From contig CAMZKI010000162.1 of NCBI GenBank assembly GCA_947311125.1, positions 1 to 16,724 of the forward strand: a DNA stretch of 16,724 nucleotides. Reading direction: 5' to 3'. Below are positions 1 to 7,410 of this stretch, piece after piece (position 1 is the first letter of the stretch; each line of letters opens with the position of its first letter). Position numbers and translations under genes: made by a program. This DNA is from an uncultured Chlorobiota bacterium. GTDB lineage: Bacteria > Bacteroidota > Bacteroidia > Bacteroidales > JAADGE01. The notes beneath the pieces were generated by a model that was given only the letters and a program-made list of their open reading frames with translations, searched no databases and had not been told where the DNA came from.

Positions 1-593
1 ATCATTAATTCGGAAACCGGAATTTTATCCCAAATTCCGAAATGAACACCTCTGCTGTCTTTTCTTACCATCCACATCAAAAACATATTAATTCGTTTTG
101 CAGCAGATTTTTTTTCAATGTTCGCTATATGTTTTTCCGTGCGTTTTTCGTGCGGAAGTTCAAAAAATATTTTTCTGAAATATGAAATTGCCTCAAATAC
201 ATTGTTATTTTTATTATATCCTTCCGAAAATACTTTTTCAAGCCCTCCGTATTTCCTGTATATGTTTCGCAGTGATATTAGAAAGTATTGAAAGTCAATC
301 GGCTTGAATGTTCTGTGTCCGATGATTGCAATTTTTTTTATCTCCGATATTTTTGCATTTAATAAAAAATTGTAAGGTTCGTTTTGCATTACCGACATCA
401 TTTTCTTCGCATTTCGTATTATCATTTTCCGGTTTCCCCAAGCAATTGTACTTGCTAAAAATCCGGCAATTTCAATATCTTCCTTTCGTGTAAATTGATG
501 CGGAATTTGTATGGGATCTGTTTCGATAAATTCCGGGCGATTGTATAAATCGTATTTTTCGTCAAGAAATTCTTTCAACTCGTTTTTATTCAT
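1..593 (-). CDS. TIGR02757 family protein, C-terminus cut off by window edge
   Basis: An open frame runs from ATG at 593 down to the window edge with no stop, giving about 197 codons; the 3' end lies outside. The translation begins MNKNELKEFLDEKYDLYNRP and contains IPHQFTRKEDIEIAGFLAST, TIAWGNRK, IGHRTFKPIDFQYF, and later AAKRINMFLMWMVRKDSRGV. From memory these match the Bacteroidota family TIGR02757 (DUF2400), whose biochemical role is unknown. The later part of the family, with a PLDVHTG-type segment, should lie beyond position 1. The start overlaps the 3' end of the upstream glycosyltransferase gene by 8 bp, so the two are almost certainly co-transcribed and probably translationally coupled. 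The family call is fairly sure. The function is not known. Confidence 0.85.
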   Translation of the reverse strand, partial: MNKNELKEFLDEKYDLYNRPEFIETDPIQIPHQFTRKEDIEIAGFLASTIAWGNRKMIIRNAKKMMSVMQNEPYNFLLNAKISEIKKIAIIGHRTFKPIDFQYFLISLRNIYRKYGGLEKVFSEGYNKNNNVFEAISYFRKIFFELPHEKRTEKHIANIEKKSAAKRINMFLMWMVRKDSRGVHFGIWDKIPVSELM

Positions 594-1617
594 TTGCGAC
601 GATTGTTTTTTTACATATACGGAAAATTTCTTCCGGCTCAATTGAATTAAGACATTCAAGCGTTTTTTTATAACATTTTTTATTTCCGAAAACCGAACAC
701 GGCCGGCAAGTTAAATGTTCGTTTTGTACTATGTAATGTCTGTTCGCAGGAGCAAAAGGTGTAAAACCTGCAAAAGGATGGGTAGCTCCCCAAATTGAAA
801 TAATTTTTACGGGAGTTAAAGCAGCAATGTGCATATTCCCGGAATCGGGCGTAATAATTGCATCTAATTTGCTTATTAAGGCAATTTCGTCTTCAAGGCT
901 GTATTTCCCGATAACGGAAACGGTGTTTTGATATTTTTTTTCAATATTTTCGGCAATCTCTTTCTCTTTTTTACCGCCGCCGAATAAAAAAATTCTGTAT
1001 CCTTCTTTTGACAGATTCTGAATTAAAATTTCAGTTTTTTTTATCGGATATTGCTTTTGAATGTGTTTTGCAAAAGGAGCAATACCTATTTTTTTTTCGT
1101 CTGAACTAATTAAATTTTGTATTTCAGCTTTAATAATTTTCGGGCTTAATTTCGGAAAATAGTCTAAAACTACAGGTATTCCTGCATTATTAAATGCTTC
1201 GACATAGCGTTGAGTTGTATGTTTCAGAGGTTTTAGTATTTTGTTTTTTTGTCTTGTAAGTTCTCTTTTTTCTTTTCTGTCCTTATTAATTTTGCTTGTT
1301 TTTATTCCGTTTAAGCTGAAAAAAAAGCGGATTATTTTAGTTCTTATAACATTATGCAGGTCAATAATAACATCGGGGTTCAGTTCTTTTTTTATTTCTT
1401 TATATAAAGTAAAAAGACCTGTTATGCCTTTGTGTTTTTCTTTCAGGTCAGGATTTATTATTTTTAAACCGGATATTTCGGTAAAAAGAGGATTGAAAGC
1501 TTTGTTAGTGACTAAGGAAAACTCATGTTCCGGATATTTGTCGGATAAAACTTTTAAAACCGGAACGGTCATTGCTACATCGCCCATTGCCGACAGTCTG
1601 ATAATCAGTATTTTCAT
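586..1617 (-). CDS. Glycosyltransferase family 9 (heptosyltransferase-like)
   Basis: A 343-residue protein of the GT9 (ADP-heptose:LPS heptosyltransferase) family, expected on the cytoplasmic side of the inner membrane adding a sugar to a lipopolysaccharide or other surface glycolipid core. The N-terminal Rossmann half opens with MKILIIRLSAMGDVAMTVPV, typical of the family. The C-terminal half has GIAPFA (178-183), LFGGGKKEKE (211-220) and the donor-site motif PDSGNMHIAAL (257-267). A cysteine-rich tail (C304, C307, C315, C322) is common in Bacteroidota members. Length fits the family. It starts 11 bp after the DUF4254 gene and overlaps the TIGR02757 gene by 8 bp, so it is the middle gene of an operon. 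The sugar donor and acceptor cannot be read from sequence, and Bacteroidota GT9 enzymes need not use heptose. Confidence 0.9.
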   Translation of the reverse strand: MKILIIRLSAMGDVAMTVPVLKVLSDKYPEHEFSLVTNKAFNPLFTEISGLKIINPDLKEKHKGITGLFTLYKEIKKELNPDVIIDLHNVIRTKIIRFFFSLNGIKTSKINKDRKEKRELTRQKNKILKPLKHTTQRYVEAFNNAGIPVVLDYFPKLSPKIIKAEIQNLISSDEKKIGIAPFAKHIQKQYPIKKTEILIQNLSKEGYRIFLFGGGKKEKEIAENIEKKYQNTVSVIGKYSLEDEIALISKLDAIITPDSGNMHIAALTPVKIISIWGATHPFAGFTPFAPANRHYIVQNEHLTCRPCSVFGNKKCYKKTLECLNSIEPEEIFRICKKTIVANE

Positions 1618-1628
1618 TATGGCGAAGA

Positions 1629-2240
1629 TTATTTTTTTTCGGAAGCTCTTAAAACAGGGTTAAGACTCGGGTCGTTATACATTTTCATCTGCTTGTATGT
1701 TTTTATAATTGCCTTTCCGGACTTAATATTGTCAAAAAGCTGATTAATTGCCGTTGACAAATCTTCTCTTTGTTGAAGTAAAACTGCTAATTTAAATGAG
1801 CATTTTTCTTTATGCTTACTGTCGGCATCTTTCCTTTCACTTTCTTCCCGCATATGGTATATTTTGAGGTTTAATATAGAAAGCCTGTCAATTGCCCAAG
1901 CCGGTGTTTCTGTTGCAATAAAAGCATTATTGTCAGGTTTTATATTTTTAAACATATCAAAGAAGAAGTCATCAATCAATTCAACCAAATCGGTTCTGTC
2001 TTGGTTTGATTTGTCTATTTTTCGCTTTATTTCAAGTGCTTTTTCGGCATTTATGCCGGGCTCTCTTATTATATCTTCGAGATGCCATTGAACTGTGTCA
2101 ATCCAATTTTTTTTATATAACAGGTTTTCGAGAGTTCCTTCATTGTAAGGATTTGAAACTTTCGTTGTTATGTCATTTTTTATATGATATTCATTTATAC
2201 TTTTTTCAAAAATACTGTTAAAGTTGTTAGTATCAATCAT
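1629..2240 (-). CDS. DUF4254 domain-containing protein
   Basis: A 203-residue soluble protein with no signal peptide or membrane segment, predicted mostly helical and charged. The sequence (start MIDTNNFNSIFEKSINEYH, then LLYKKNWIDTVQWHLEDIIR, INAEKALEIKRKIDKSNQDR and a late LAVLLQQREDLSTAINQLFD) is recognised as the DUF4254 family of Bacteroidota, whose function is not established. The family is often found beside GT9 glycosyltransferase genes, as here, which suggests a supporting role in surface glycan synthesis; that role is inference. It is the first gene of the minus-strand operon, with a TAnnTTTG box about 35 bp upstream of the ATG, and the GT9 gene follows after 11 bp. Confidence 0.85.
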   Translation of the reverse strand: MIDTNNFNSIFEKSINEYHIKNDITTKVSNPYNEGTLENLLYKKNWIDTVQWHLEDIIREPGINAEKALEIKRKIDKSNQDRTDLVELIDDFFFDMFKNIKPDNNAFIATETPAWAIDRLSILNLKIYHMREESERKDADSKHKEKCSFKLAVLLQQREDLSTAINQLFDNIKSGKAIIKTYKQMKMYNDPSLNPVLRASEKK

Positions 2241-2273
2241 TTGTTTTGTTTTTGTTTAAAATAATCAGATTTC

Positions 2274-2281
2274 CAAAGTTA
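2274..2281 (-). promoter_or_regulatory. Bacteroidota -7 box (TAACTTTG) for the DUF4254-GT9 operon
   Basis: On the minus strand the octamer TAACTTTG matches the Bacteroidota sigma-ABfr -7 consensus TAnnTTTG and sits about 33 bp before the ATG at 2240. No clean TTTG -33 element was found at the usual distance. The same octamer occurs on the opposite strand at 2321-2328, so this 119-bp gap is a divergent promoter region. Confidence 0.5.
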
Positions 2282-2300
2282 AGAAAAATAAATGAAGGTT

Positions 2301-2328
2301 TTTGTTTTGGAGGAAAATAATAACTTTG
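2301..2328 (+). promoter_or_regulatory. Promoter for the plsC-like gene (TTTG, 16 bp, TAACTTTG)
   Basis: TTTG at 2301-2304 is followed after 16 bp by TAACTTTG at 2321-2328, a good match to the Bacteroidota -33/-7 pattern (TTTG ... TAnnTTTG), although the spacer is slightly short. The box ends 31 bp before the ATG at 2360, leaving a short leader. Confidence 0.6.
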
Positions 2329-2359
2329 CATCTTAAAGTTTAATTACAAATTTACTTTC

Positions 2360-3700
2360 ATGAAATTAGGAAAGGTTGAAAAATTTTCGATTCGCTATGC
2401 CATACTTAAAGTTTACGGAAAATTTGCACACGATAAAATTTTTTATAAAAAAGTAAAGTATGAAGGCGTAGAGAATATACCGAAAGGTAAGCCGGTTTTG
2501 ATAGCTCCTAACCATCAAAATGCATTGATGGATGCGTTAGCTATAATTTTTGCATTGAACAGGCAGATTGTTTTCTTGGCACGTTCGGATATTTTTCAAA
2601 ATTCTCTTGTGGGTAAAATATTGTTTTTACTGAAAATTTTGCCTGTTTACAGAATGCGCGACGGAAAAGAAAAATTGAAACTTAATGAGTTGATTTACAA
2701 TAAAACAATTCAGGTTCTTAAAAATAAACGCCCGGTTGTAATCTTTCCTGAAGCTCAGCATATTGATAAAAGGCATTTGAGAAGATTGAAAAAAAGTATT
2801 CAAAGAGTTGCTTTTAAATTGGAGGAAGATTCTGATTTTAAGGCTGACGTTCAAATAATACCGGCAGGGATTTATTATTCGAATTACTGGAATTTCAGGT
2901 CTAAACTTTATGTGAGCTTCGGTAAGCCTTTGAGCTTAAAAGATTATATTGAAGAGTATAAAAATGACCCTGCAAAAGCAATGCTGAAATTCGGAAATTT
3001 ATTGCATAAAAAAATTACTGAGCAGATAATTCATATAAAAGATTTGCAGACACATGATGAATATGATTTTCTGTCAGATGTTTGCGACAGTGAAATTGCC
3101 CGTGCATTATCCGTTGAACCGTTACGTTTTGAAAATAAAGTAAAGGTTGATAAAGAGACTGTAAGAAGAGCAGATAAATTAAGAGAAGAGAATTCGGAGA
3201 AATTTAGGGAATTGTTGGAGGATGTTCGTAAATATAAAAAAGGTTTAGAAGATTTCAAATTAAAAGATTGGGTCTTAGAAAAGAGTGAGCCGACCGGAAA
3301 GCTAATGCATAAAATAATTTTGCTGATTTTAGGGTTTCCTGTTTATATATATGGTGCGGTTAATAACATTATTCCTTATTTGTTACCTAAAATTATAACA
3401 AAAAGCTTACAGGACAGACAGTTTGAGAGTTCTATAGTTTACGGCTTAGGTTTGTTTTCTTTTCCTGTTTTTTATATTCTTCAGTCTTTGGCAGTTTGGT
3501 TTATTACGAAGTCTTTTTTATATACGTTAATTTATTTTGTGTCATTGCCTGTTTTCGGATTGATTGCTTTTATTTATTCAAGATTGTTTGTAAAAACTTT
3601 AGGACAGTTAAGGTTTAATAAGAACAGAGACAATGAAAAAATGAAAAATCTTTTACGCTTAAGAGAAAAAATAATTCTGACAATTAAAAGCGTTAAATAA
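2360..3700 (+). CDS. plsC: PlsC-type lysophospholipid/glycerol-3-phosphate acyltransferase
   Basis: A 446-residue membrane-associated acyltransferase of phospholipid synthesis that would move an acyl chain to glycerol-3-phosphate or lysophosphatidate. The catalytic block I is PNHQNALMDAL with H52 and D58; the spacing is HX5D rather than the common HX4D. Block II is LPVYR (94-98), block III FPEAQH (129-134) and block IV IIPAGIYYSN (166-175). After a charged helical stretch (about 245-305) come hydrophobic segments at about 316-341 and 358-415 that should anchor it in the membrane. This long form is larger than the classical 240-residue PlsC and resembles a common Bacteroidota group. It stands alone, divergent from the DUF4254 operon, and ends in a strong hairpin. 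The exact acyl acceptor is not certain, so the gene symbol denotes the family. Confidence 0.85.
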   Translation: MKLGKVEKFSIRYAILKVYGKFAHDKIFYKKVKYEGVENIPKGKPVLIAPNHQNALMDALAIIFALNRQIVFLARSDIFQNSLVGKILFLLKILPVYRMRDGKEKLKLNELIYNKTIQVLKNKRPVVIFPEAQHIDKRHLRRLKKSIQRVAFKLEEDSDFKADVQIIPAGIYYSNYWNFRSKLYVSFGKPLSLKDYIEEYKNDPAKAMLKFGNLLHKKITEQIIHIKDLQTHDEYDFLSDVCDSEIARALSVEPLRFENKVKVDKETVRRADKLREENSEKFRELLEDVRKYKKGLEDFKLKDWVLEKSEPTGKLMHKIILLILGFPVYIYGAVNNIIPYLLPKIITKSLQDRQFESSIVYGLGLFSFPVFYILQSLAVWFITKSFLYTLIYFVSLPVFGLIAFIYSRLFVKTLGQLRFNKNRDNEKMKNLLRLREKIILTIKSVK

Positions 3701-3702
3701 AA

Positions 3703-3724
3703 AAAGCACCGTTTTCGGTGCTTT
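3703..3724. terminator. Bidirectional hairpin terminator between convergent genes
   Basis: A perfect 8-bp inverted repeat, AAAGCACC - GTTTTC - GGTGCTTT, starts 3 bp after the plsC-like stop. It is preceded by A residues that become a U run on the minus-strand transcript (GGTGCTTTTTTATTT), so it terminates the small lipoprotein gene coming from 4016. It also lies exactly where the plus-strand transcript should stop. Confidence 0.85.
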
Positions 3725-3752
3725 AAACTTTTGTTTAGTCAATTAATATTCA

Positions 3753-4016
3753 TTACTTGACTGCATCTTCAATTTTTTCTTCAACAGCAGTTGCTTCGTC
3801 AGCAGCCTCCTGAGCTGCAGAATCAACAGTTTCAGCAGCATCTTGGACTGTAGAGTCCACAGTTTCGGCAGCTTCGTCCATTGCTTCATTTAAGATGTTT
3901 TCAATTTCGGCAGCAGCCTCTTTTGCATCATCTTCATCGCTTCCGCAGGAAGTAAATACAGTTGCAATACCGAAAAAGAATGCAAGGGCAATAATTGAGA
4001 AATAACGTTTTTTCAT
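3753..4016 (-). CDS. Small acidic lipoprotein with 11-residue helical repeats
   Basis: An 87-residue predicted lipoprotein. It has a lysine start (MKKRYF), a hydrophobic stretch and a lipobox ending FTSC, so C24 should be lipidated. The mature part is alanine- and acid-rich with no aromatic residues. It contains two near-identical 11-residue units, AETVDSTVQDA (50-60) and AETVDSAAQEA (61-71), and a weaker third (72-82), as in amphipathic hendecad helices. No catalytic motif is visible. Its N-terminus and first mature residues (TSC...DA.EAAAE) resemble those of the heme lipoprotein encoded just upstream, hinting at common ancestry. It has its own -7 box and is separated from that gene by a terminator. 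Function unknown; a periplasmic or outer-membrane spacer is one possibility. Confidence 0.8.
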   Translation of the reverse strand: MKKRYFSIIALAFFFGIATVFTSCGSDEDDAKEAAAEIENILNEAMDEAAETVDSTVQDAAETVDSAAQEAADEATAVEEKIEDAVK

Positions 4017-4060
4017 GATAAACAGAATTTAAATTATTAGTTAATATTTTTATATCTATA

Positions 4061-4068
4061 CAAATGTA
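4061..4068 (-). promoter_or_regulatory. -7 box (TACATTTG) for the 87-residue lipoprotein
   Basis: On the minus strand TACATTTG matches TAnnTTTG and lies about 44 bp before the ATG at 4016, downstream of the cytochrome gene's terminator. No convincing -33 TTTG was found. Confidence 0.45.
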
Positions 4069-4134
4069 AGAAAAAAAAATAAGAATTCGTCTAAAATGTT
4101 AAAAAAAGTTAATTTTTTAAGAATAAGCATAAAA

Positions 4135-4163
4135 AAACATACCTGAGAATTGCAGGTATGTTT
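4135..4163 (-). terminator. Hairpin terminator of the cytochrome c lipoprotein gene
   Basis: An 11-bp perfect inverted repeat, AAACATACCTG / CAGGTATGTTT, encloses a 7-nt loop. It is followed on the minus strand by a run of T, 22 bp after the cytochrome stop. It is a classic intrinsic terminator and separates the cytochrome transcript from the next lipoprotein gene. Confidence 0.85.
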
Positions 4164-4185
4164 CAGTTACGTTGTTAGGGTTTTA

Positions 4186-4629
4186 TTATTTTTTTACTGC
4201 TGCAACATCTTCGAGGGTAATATCATCTGCATTATTTCCCCATGCATGGTCTACATAATTAACAACATCAACAATTTCTTGATCGCTTAATTGATTTTTG
4301 AAAGCAGCCATAGCAGTTCCTTCTTTTCCGTTTACAACCATATCAAGATTTACTGTTTTTCCTTTTAAAGCAGGAAATGAAGGGTCTAAGCCTTCTCCGT
4401 TTTCTTGGTGACAAGCCATGCATTTACTCTTGTAAATTGCTTCACCCGCAGAATAGTCGGCAGTTACAGTTTCTTCCGCAGCGGATTCTTCGGTTGCCTC
4501 ATTTGCTTCTTCTGTCATTTCTGCTGCTGCTTCATCAGCATCTTTTTCACTGTTTTCGCAAGATGTGAAAAGAATTGAAACATTAAATGCCAAAATAATT
4601 GCTAAAATTGAAATTGATAACTTTTTCAT
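4186..4629 (-). CDS. Lipoprotein mono-heme cytochrome c
   Basis: A 147-residue lipid-anchored electron carrier. The signal peptide ends in a lipobox (FTSC, lipidated C24). Next comes an acidic Ala/Glu-rich linker (about 25-58), then one cytochrome c domain with heme site CMACH (C70, C73, H74) and a likely axial Met at M107 (AMAAF), followed by the helix LSDQEIVDVVNYVDHAW. It lies 52 bp downstream of the cbb3 assembly genes on the same strand. A membrane-tethered donor of electrons to the oxidase is therefore a reasonable inference, not shown by sequence. It has its own -7 box and terminator, so it can be transcribed alone. Alternatives are a carrier for another oxidase or for alternative complex III. 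Confidence 0.88.
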   Translation of the reverse strand: MKKLSISILAIILAFNVSILFTSCENSEKDADEAAAEMTEEANEATEESAAEETVTADYSAGEAIYKSKCMACHQENGEGLDPSFPALKGKTVNLDMVVNGKEGTAMAAFKNQLSDQEIVDVVNYVDHAWGNNADDITLEDVAAVKK

Positions 4630-4663
4630 AATTTTTATTTTTTATTATTAAATTAACTAATTG

Positions 4664-4671
4664 CAAAAGTA
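4664..4671 (-). promoter_or_regulatory. -7 box (TACTTTTG) for the cytochrome c lipoprotein
   Basis: On the minus strand TACTTTTG matches TAnnTTTG and lies 34 bp before the ATG at 4629, in the 52-bp gap after the SafE-like gene. No terminator is visible in that gap, so read-through from the cco genes is also possible. Confidence 0.5.
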
Positions 4672-4681
4672 TAAAAAGGAA

Positions 4682-5443
4682 TCAGAATAAATAATAAGTA
4701 TTCTTATTTATATTTTCTGAAGATTGTTTATTCATCATCATATTTTTTTCATGAGGTTTAAGCATTTTGTCCGGCGGACTAAGCATAGGTATACCAAGTC
4801 CGAGTCCTCTCATTACAAATAAAAATCCTATAATAATAATTGTAACAGGAATAAGTTTTGACAATTTTTTTCTTGACTGAAGGTTTATTTTACTGCCTAA
4901 CATCGAGATTGCGAACATAACGGGCATTGTTCCGATACCGAATATAAACATAAATAATGAGCCTTCTAATGCTCCTCCTACGGCAATTGCTCCGAATAAT
5001 GCCGCATAGACAGGTCCGCACGGCAGAAGTCCGTTAAGTAAGCCTATAACAAACAGGCTTGAGTATGTTCGTTTTCCGAAAAGTTTTCCGAGTTTAATGC
5101 GCAACTTCCCTGCATATTTGAAAGAAAGTTTATCTATGTCGAAGCGATTTTTGAATACAGCAGGAAATACTACATACGAAATCATAAGTATTCCCATTAT
5201 CAAAGAAATCCATTTTTGAAATCCTGCCATTGCGAAACTTTGCCCGAAGAAACCGAAAAAAAGCCCCATTATCGCATATGTAACTGCTCTTCCGAGGTTG
5301 TAAAGCAATGTGCTGCTCACTTTTGTCGTTCTGTTTTCTTTTTTAAGAGGTAATGCTAAGGCAATAGGACCGCACATTCCTATACAATGAAAGCCTGTTA
5401 CCAGACCGAGTATTAATGCTGATATTAAAACTTGATAATCCAT
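4682..5443 (-). CDS. Sulfite exporter TauE/SafE-like membrane protein of the cbb3 locus
   Basis: A 253-residue inner-membrane protein with about six hydrophobic segments, of the TauE/SafE (DsbD transmembrane-like) group that regularly ends Bacteroidota cco operons. Two matching half-motifs are seen: GFHCIGMCGP (18-27, C20 and C24) and NGLLPCGPVY (137-146, C142), as expected of a two-fold repeat. The motifs and the neighbourhood suggest copper handling or thiol chemistry for oxidase assembly; the name 'sulfite exporter' is inherited from distant relatives. The C-terminal tail after the last membrane segment holds Met and His residues (M220, M227, H231, MMM 235-237) that could bind metal. The start codon shares one base with the ccoH stop (TAATG), indicating translational coupling. 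Confidence 0.82.
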   Translation of the reverse strand: MDYQVLISALILGLVTGFHCIGMCGPIALALPLKKENRTTKVSSTLLYNLGRAVTYAIMGLFFGFFGQSFAMAGFQKWISLIMGILMISYVVFPAVFKNRFDIDKLSFKYAGKLRIKLGKLFGKRTYSSLFVIGLLNGLLPCGPVYAALFGAIAVGGALEGSLFMFIFGIGTMPVMFAISMLGSKINLQSRKKLSKLIPVTIIIIGFLFVMRGLGLGIPMLSPPDKMLKPHEKNMMMNKQSSENINKNTYYLF

Positions 5444-5898
5444 TACTGTTTAATTTCTGTTATTTTTTCCTGAAAGTAATTTTTGCCATTATAAGTCCAG
5501 TCTGTTTTTATCTTATATCTCCCTTTTTTTAAAGTAGTTATGTTAATTTTCTGAGTTTTGTTTTCGTCTAAGCTTATCGTAAATTTTTTATCATCTCTGT
5601 AGCTTTTTATATAATACAGCAGTATGGTCCCTTTTACCTTGTCAGGATAGGTTATCTCATCCGGAAATTTTATTGTCAGGATGTTATTCTTAACGGAAAT
5701 ATTAATTTTATTTTTTAGTTTATCCGTATTTTTTATTTTTTCTATTTTAGTATCGTAAGCAATTTCATCCGGAAAATAGTTTTTTGTTACAAGGTTTACG
5801 TCTTGGGTAAGACTGAAAATAATAAAACCTATAAAAAAGCTTACAAAAATTATGATGGTAATAAGAATACCTGTTCCCCACGTAAATTTTAATTTCAT
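5443..5898 (-). CDS. ccoH: CcoH/FixH-like cbb3 oxidase assembly protein
   Basis: A 151-residue protein with one N-terminal membrane segment (about 8-32, GILITIIIFVSFFIGFIIFS) and a beta-rich extracytoplasmic domain, as in FixH/CcoH. The NYFPDEIAYDTKIEKIKNTD region after the membrane helix corresponds to the conserved NYY..D..Y...I motif of the family. CcoH is known to be needed for stable assembly of cbb3 oxidase in model proteobacteria. It follows ccoG by 43 bp and is coupled to the SafE-like gene by a TAATG overlap. The Bacteroidota version is divergent, so the call rests on the motif plus gene order. Confidence 0.82.
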   Translation of the reverse strand: MKLKFTWGTGILITIIIFVSFFIGFIIFSLTQDVNLVTKNYFPDEIAYDTKIEKIKNTDKLKNKINISVKNNILTIKFPDEITYPDKVKGTILLYYIKSYRDDKKFTISLDENKTQKINITTLKKGRYKIKTDWTYNGKNYFQEKITEIKQ

Positions 5899-5941
5899 AT
5901 TAAATTATGTTACTTTCAGCAAATATAAAGCATTTTTTGTG

Positions 5942-7339
5942 TTATATGTCAGGTCCCGTAAAATTTGTTGTTGTTTTTTCTAACAATTTATTGTCGGAGT
6001 AGATGCCGAGTTCCAGTATCGTATTTTTTTTATTTATTTCTGATTTGGGTATGTAAATAATCATCTTCGGCTCTGTTTTTTCGCCGCTTTTAATACTTAA
6101 ATCATCTCCGAAAAATTTTAAATTACCTTTAAAATTTAACGGTTTGACGGCAAGGTTAAGACTGTCATGAGTTTTATTTAAAATTTTAACATTATAAACA
6201 TTGATTATTGTGTCATTTTTTTCCCGGAACATAAGATTTCTGTCCCTTATAATATTTGCCTCTACGGAAGGTCTTGTAAGCATCATTGTTAAGAAGAAAA
6301 TTAAAATGCCTGTCAGAACAATAGTGTATGCAATATTTCTCGGTGTAAGTCTGAAATTTGTTCCTGTTTTTATTCCGTTTTCGGATGCAAACCGAATAAG
6401 TCCTTTCGGTTTGCCGACTTTTTTCATTGTTGCGTTACAAGCGTCTATACATGCGGTACAGTTTATACATTCCAGTTGTGTTCCGTTACGTATGTCAATA
6501 TTTGTCGGACAAACATAAACACATTGTTTGCAATCAATACAATCACCGTATTTTTCAGATTTTTCTTTTTTTGCTGCTCCTCTCGGCTCCCCTCTTAAAT
6601 AGTCGTATGATATAACTATTGTATTTGAATCTATGAGAACGCCCTGTAACCTGCCGTAAGGACACATTAACGAGCAGACTTGTTCTCTGAACCATGAGTA
6701 TATAAAGTAAAAAGCTGTAGTAAAAACTATTAGGGCGATAAAGCCGCTTTTGTGTTCCGGAAAAGGTTTTTTTATAAAATTTATTACGTTTTCTGCACCT
6801 ATAATAAACGAGAGCATTGCTGATACAATCAGAAATGATACAATCCAGAATAGTGTATGTTTAATTAAGCGTTTAAAGACTTTTTCAAAATTCCATGCTT
6901 GAGTTTTAAGTTTTCTTTGCTTTGCAGGATTTCCGTCAATTAACCATTCAATTTTTCGGAAAACTAACTCTAGAAATATTGTTTGGGGACATATCCATCC
7001 GCAGAACAGTCGTCCGTAAACTACTGTAAACAGAACGATAAAGAGTATGGAAGAAAGCATCATAAGATAAAACAGAAAAGAATCTTGAGGCCAAAAAATT
7101 ACCCCGAAGATTATAAATTTTCGTTCAGCTACATTAAAAAGCATTAAAGGTTCTCCGTTTACTTTTATAAAAGGGACGATAAATAAGAATGCTAACAGAA
7201 AGTAACCGAGCAGTTGTCTGTAATTGTATAATCTGCCTTTTGGTTTTTTGGCAAAAACCCAATTTCTTTTTCCGCTTTTATCAATTGTGGATATTGAGTC
7301 TCGGAATGAGGATTCTTTTTTATCGTTTGATACCATCAT
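5942..7339 (-). CDS. ccoG: CcoG/FixG/RdxA polyferredoxin, cbb3 oxidase maturation
   Basis: A 465-residue membrane iron-sulfur protein. Related CcoG proteins reduce Cu(II) to Cu(I) for CuB insertion into the oxidase. Visible features are membrane segments around 42-60, 90-108, 160-182 and 200-216; CGWICP (C113, C117) and CSLMCP (C222, C226) motifs; and two 4Fe-4S sets, C267-C270-C273-C277 (CIDCKQCVYVCP) and C291-C294-C297-C301 (CINCTACIDAC). A further membrane helix (336-355) leads into the C-terminal immunoglobulin-like FixG domain (about 365-465). Length is normal for the family. The start has two adjacent ATG codons and either may be used. It lies 124 bp after ccoP, beyond a hairpin terminator, so it may be expressed separately from the structural genes; I saw no canonical -7 box in that gap. 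Confidence 0.94.
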   Translation of the reverse strand: MMVSNDKKESSFRDSISTIDKSGKRNWVFAKKPKGRLYNYRQLLGYFLLAFLFIVPFIKVNGEPLMLFNVAERKFIIFGVIFWPQDSFLFYLMMLSSILFIVLFTVVYGRLFCGWICPQTIFLELVFRKIEWLIDGNPAKQRKLKTQAWNFEKVFKRLIKHTLFWIVSFLIVSAMLSFIIGAENVINFIKKPFPEHKSGFIALIVFTTAFYFIYSWFREQVCSLMCPYGRLQGVLIDSNTIVISYDYLRGEPRGAAKKEKSEKYGDCIDCKQCVYVCPTNIDIRNGTQLECINCTACIDACNATMKKVGKPKGLIRFASENGIKTGTNFRLTPRNIAYTIVLTGILIFFLTMMLTRPSVEANIIRDRNLMFREKNDTIINVYNVKILNKTHDSLNLAVKPLNFKGNLKFFGDDLSIKSGEKTEPKMIIYIPKSEINKKNTILELGIYSDNKLLEKTTTNFTGPDI

Positions 7340-7410
7340 TTCTAATTTTTACCGGTTAGTATTTATCATATATTAATGTGATTTTTATCAATTTTTTACT
7401 TTGTTGTTCA

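Noticed and set aside
1241..1663. Open plus-strand frame of about 140 codons opposite the GT9 gene
   Set aside because: Antisense to a confident gene; its hydrophobic translation is what AT-rich lysine/glutamate codons give on the reverse strand.
4135..4163. Idea that this inverted repeat is a mobile or attachment element
   Set aside because: Its place just after the cytochrome stop, its stem-loop and its T run identify it as an ordinary intrinsic terminator.
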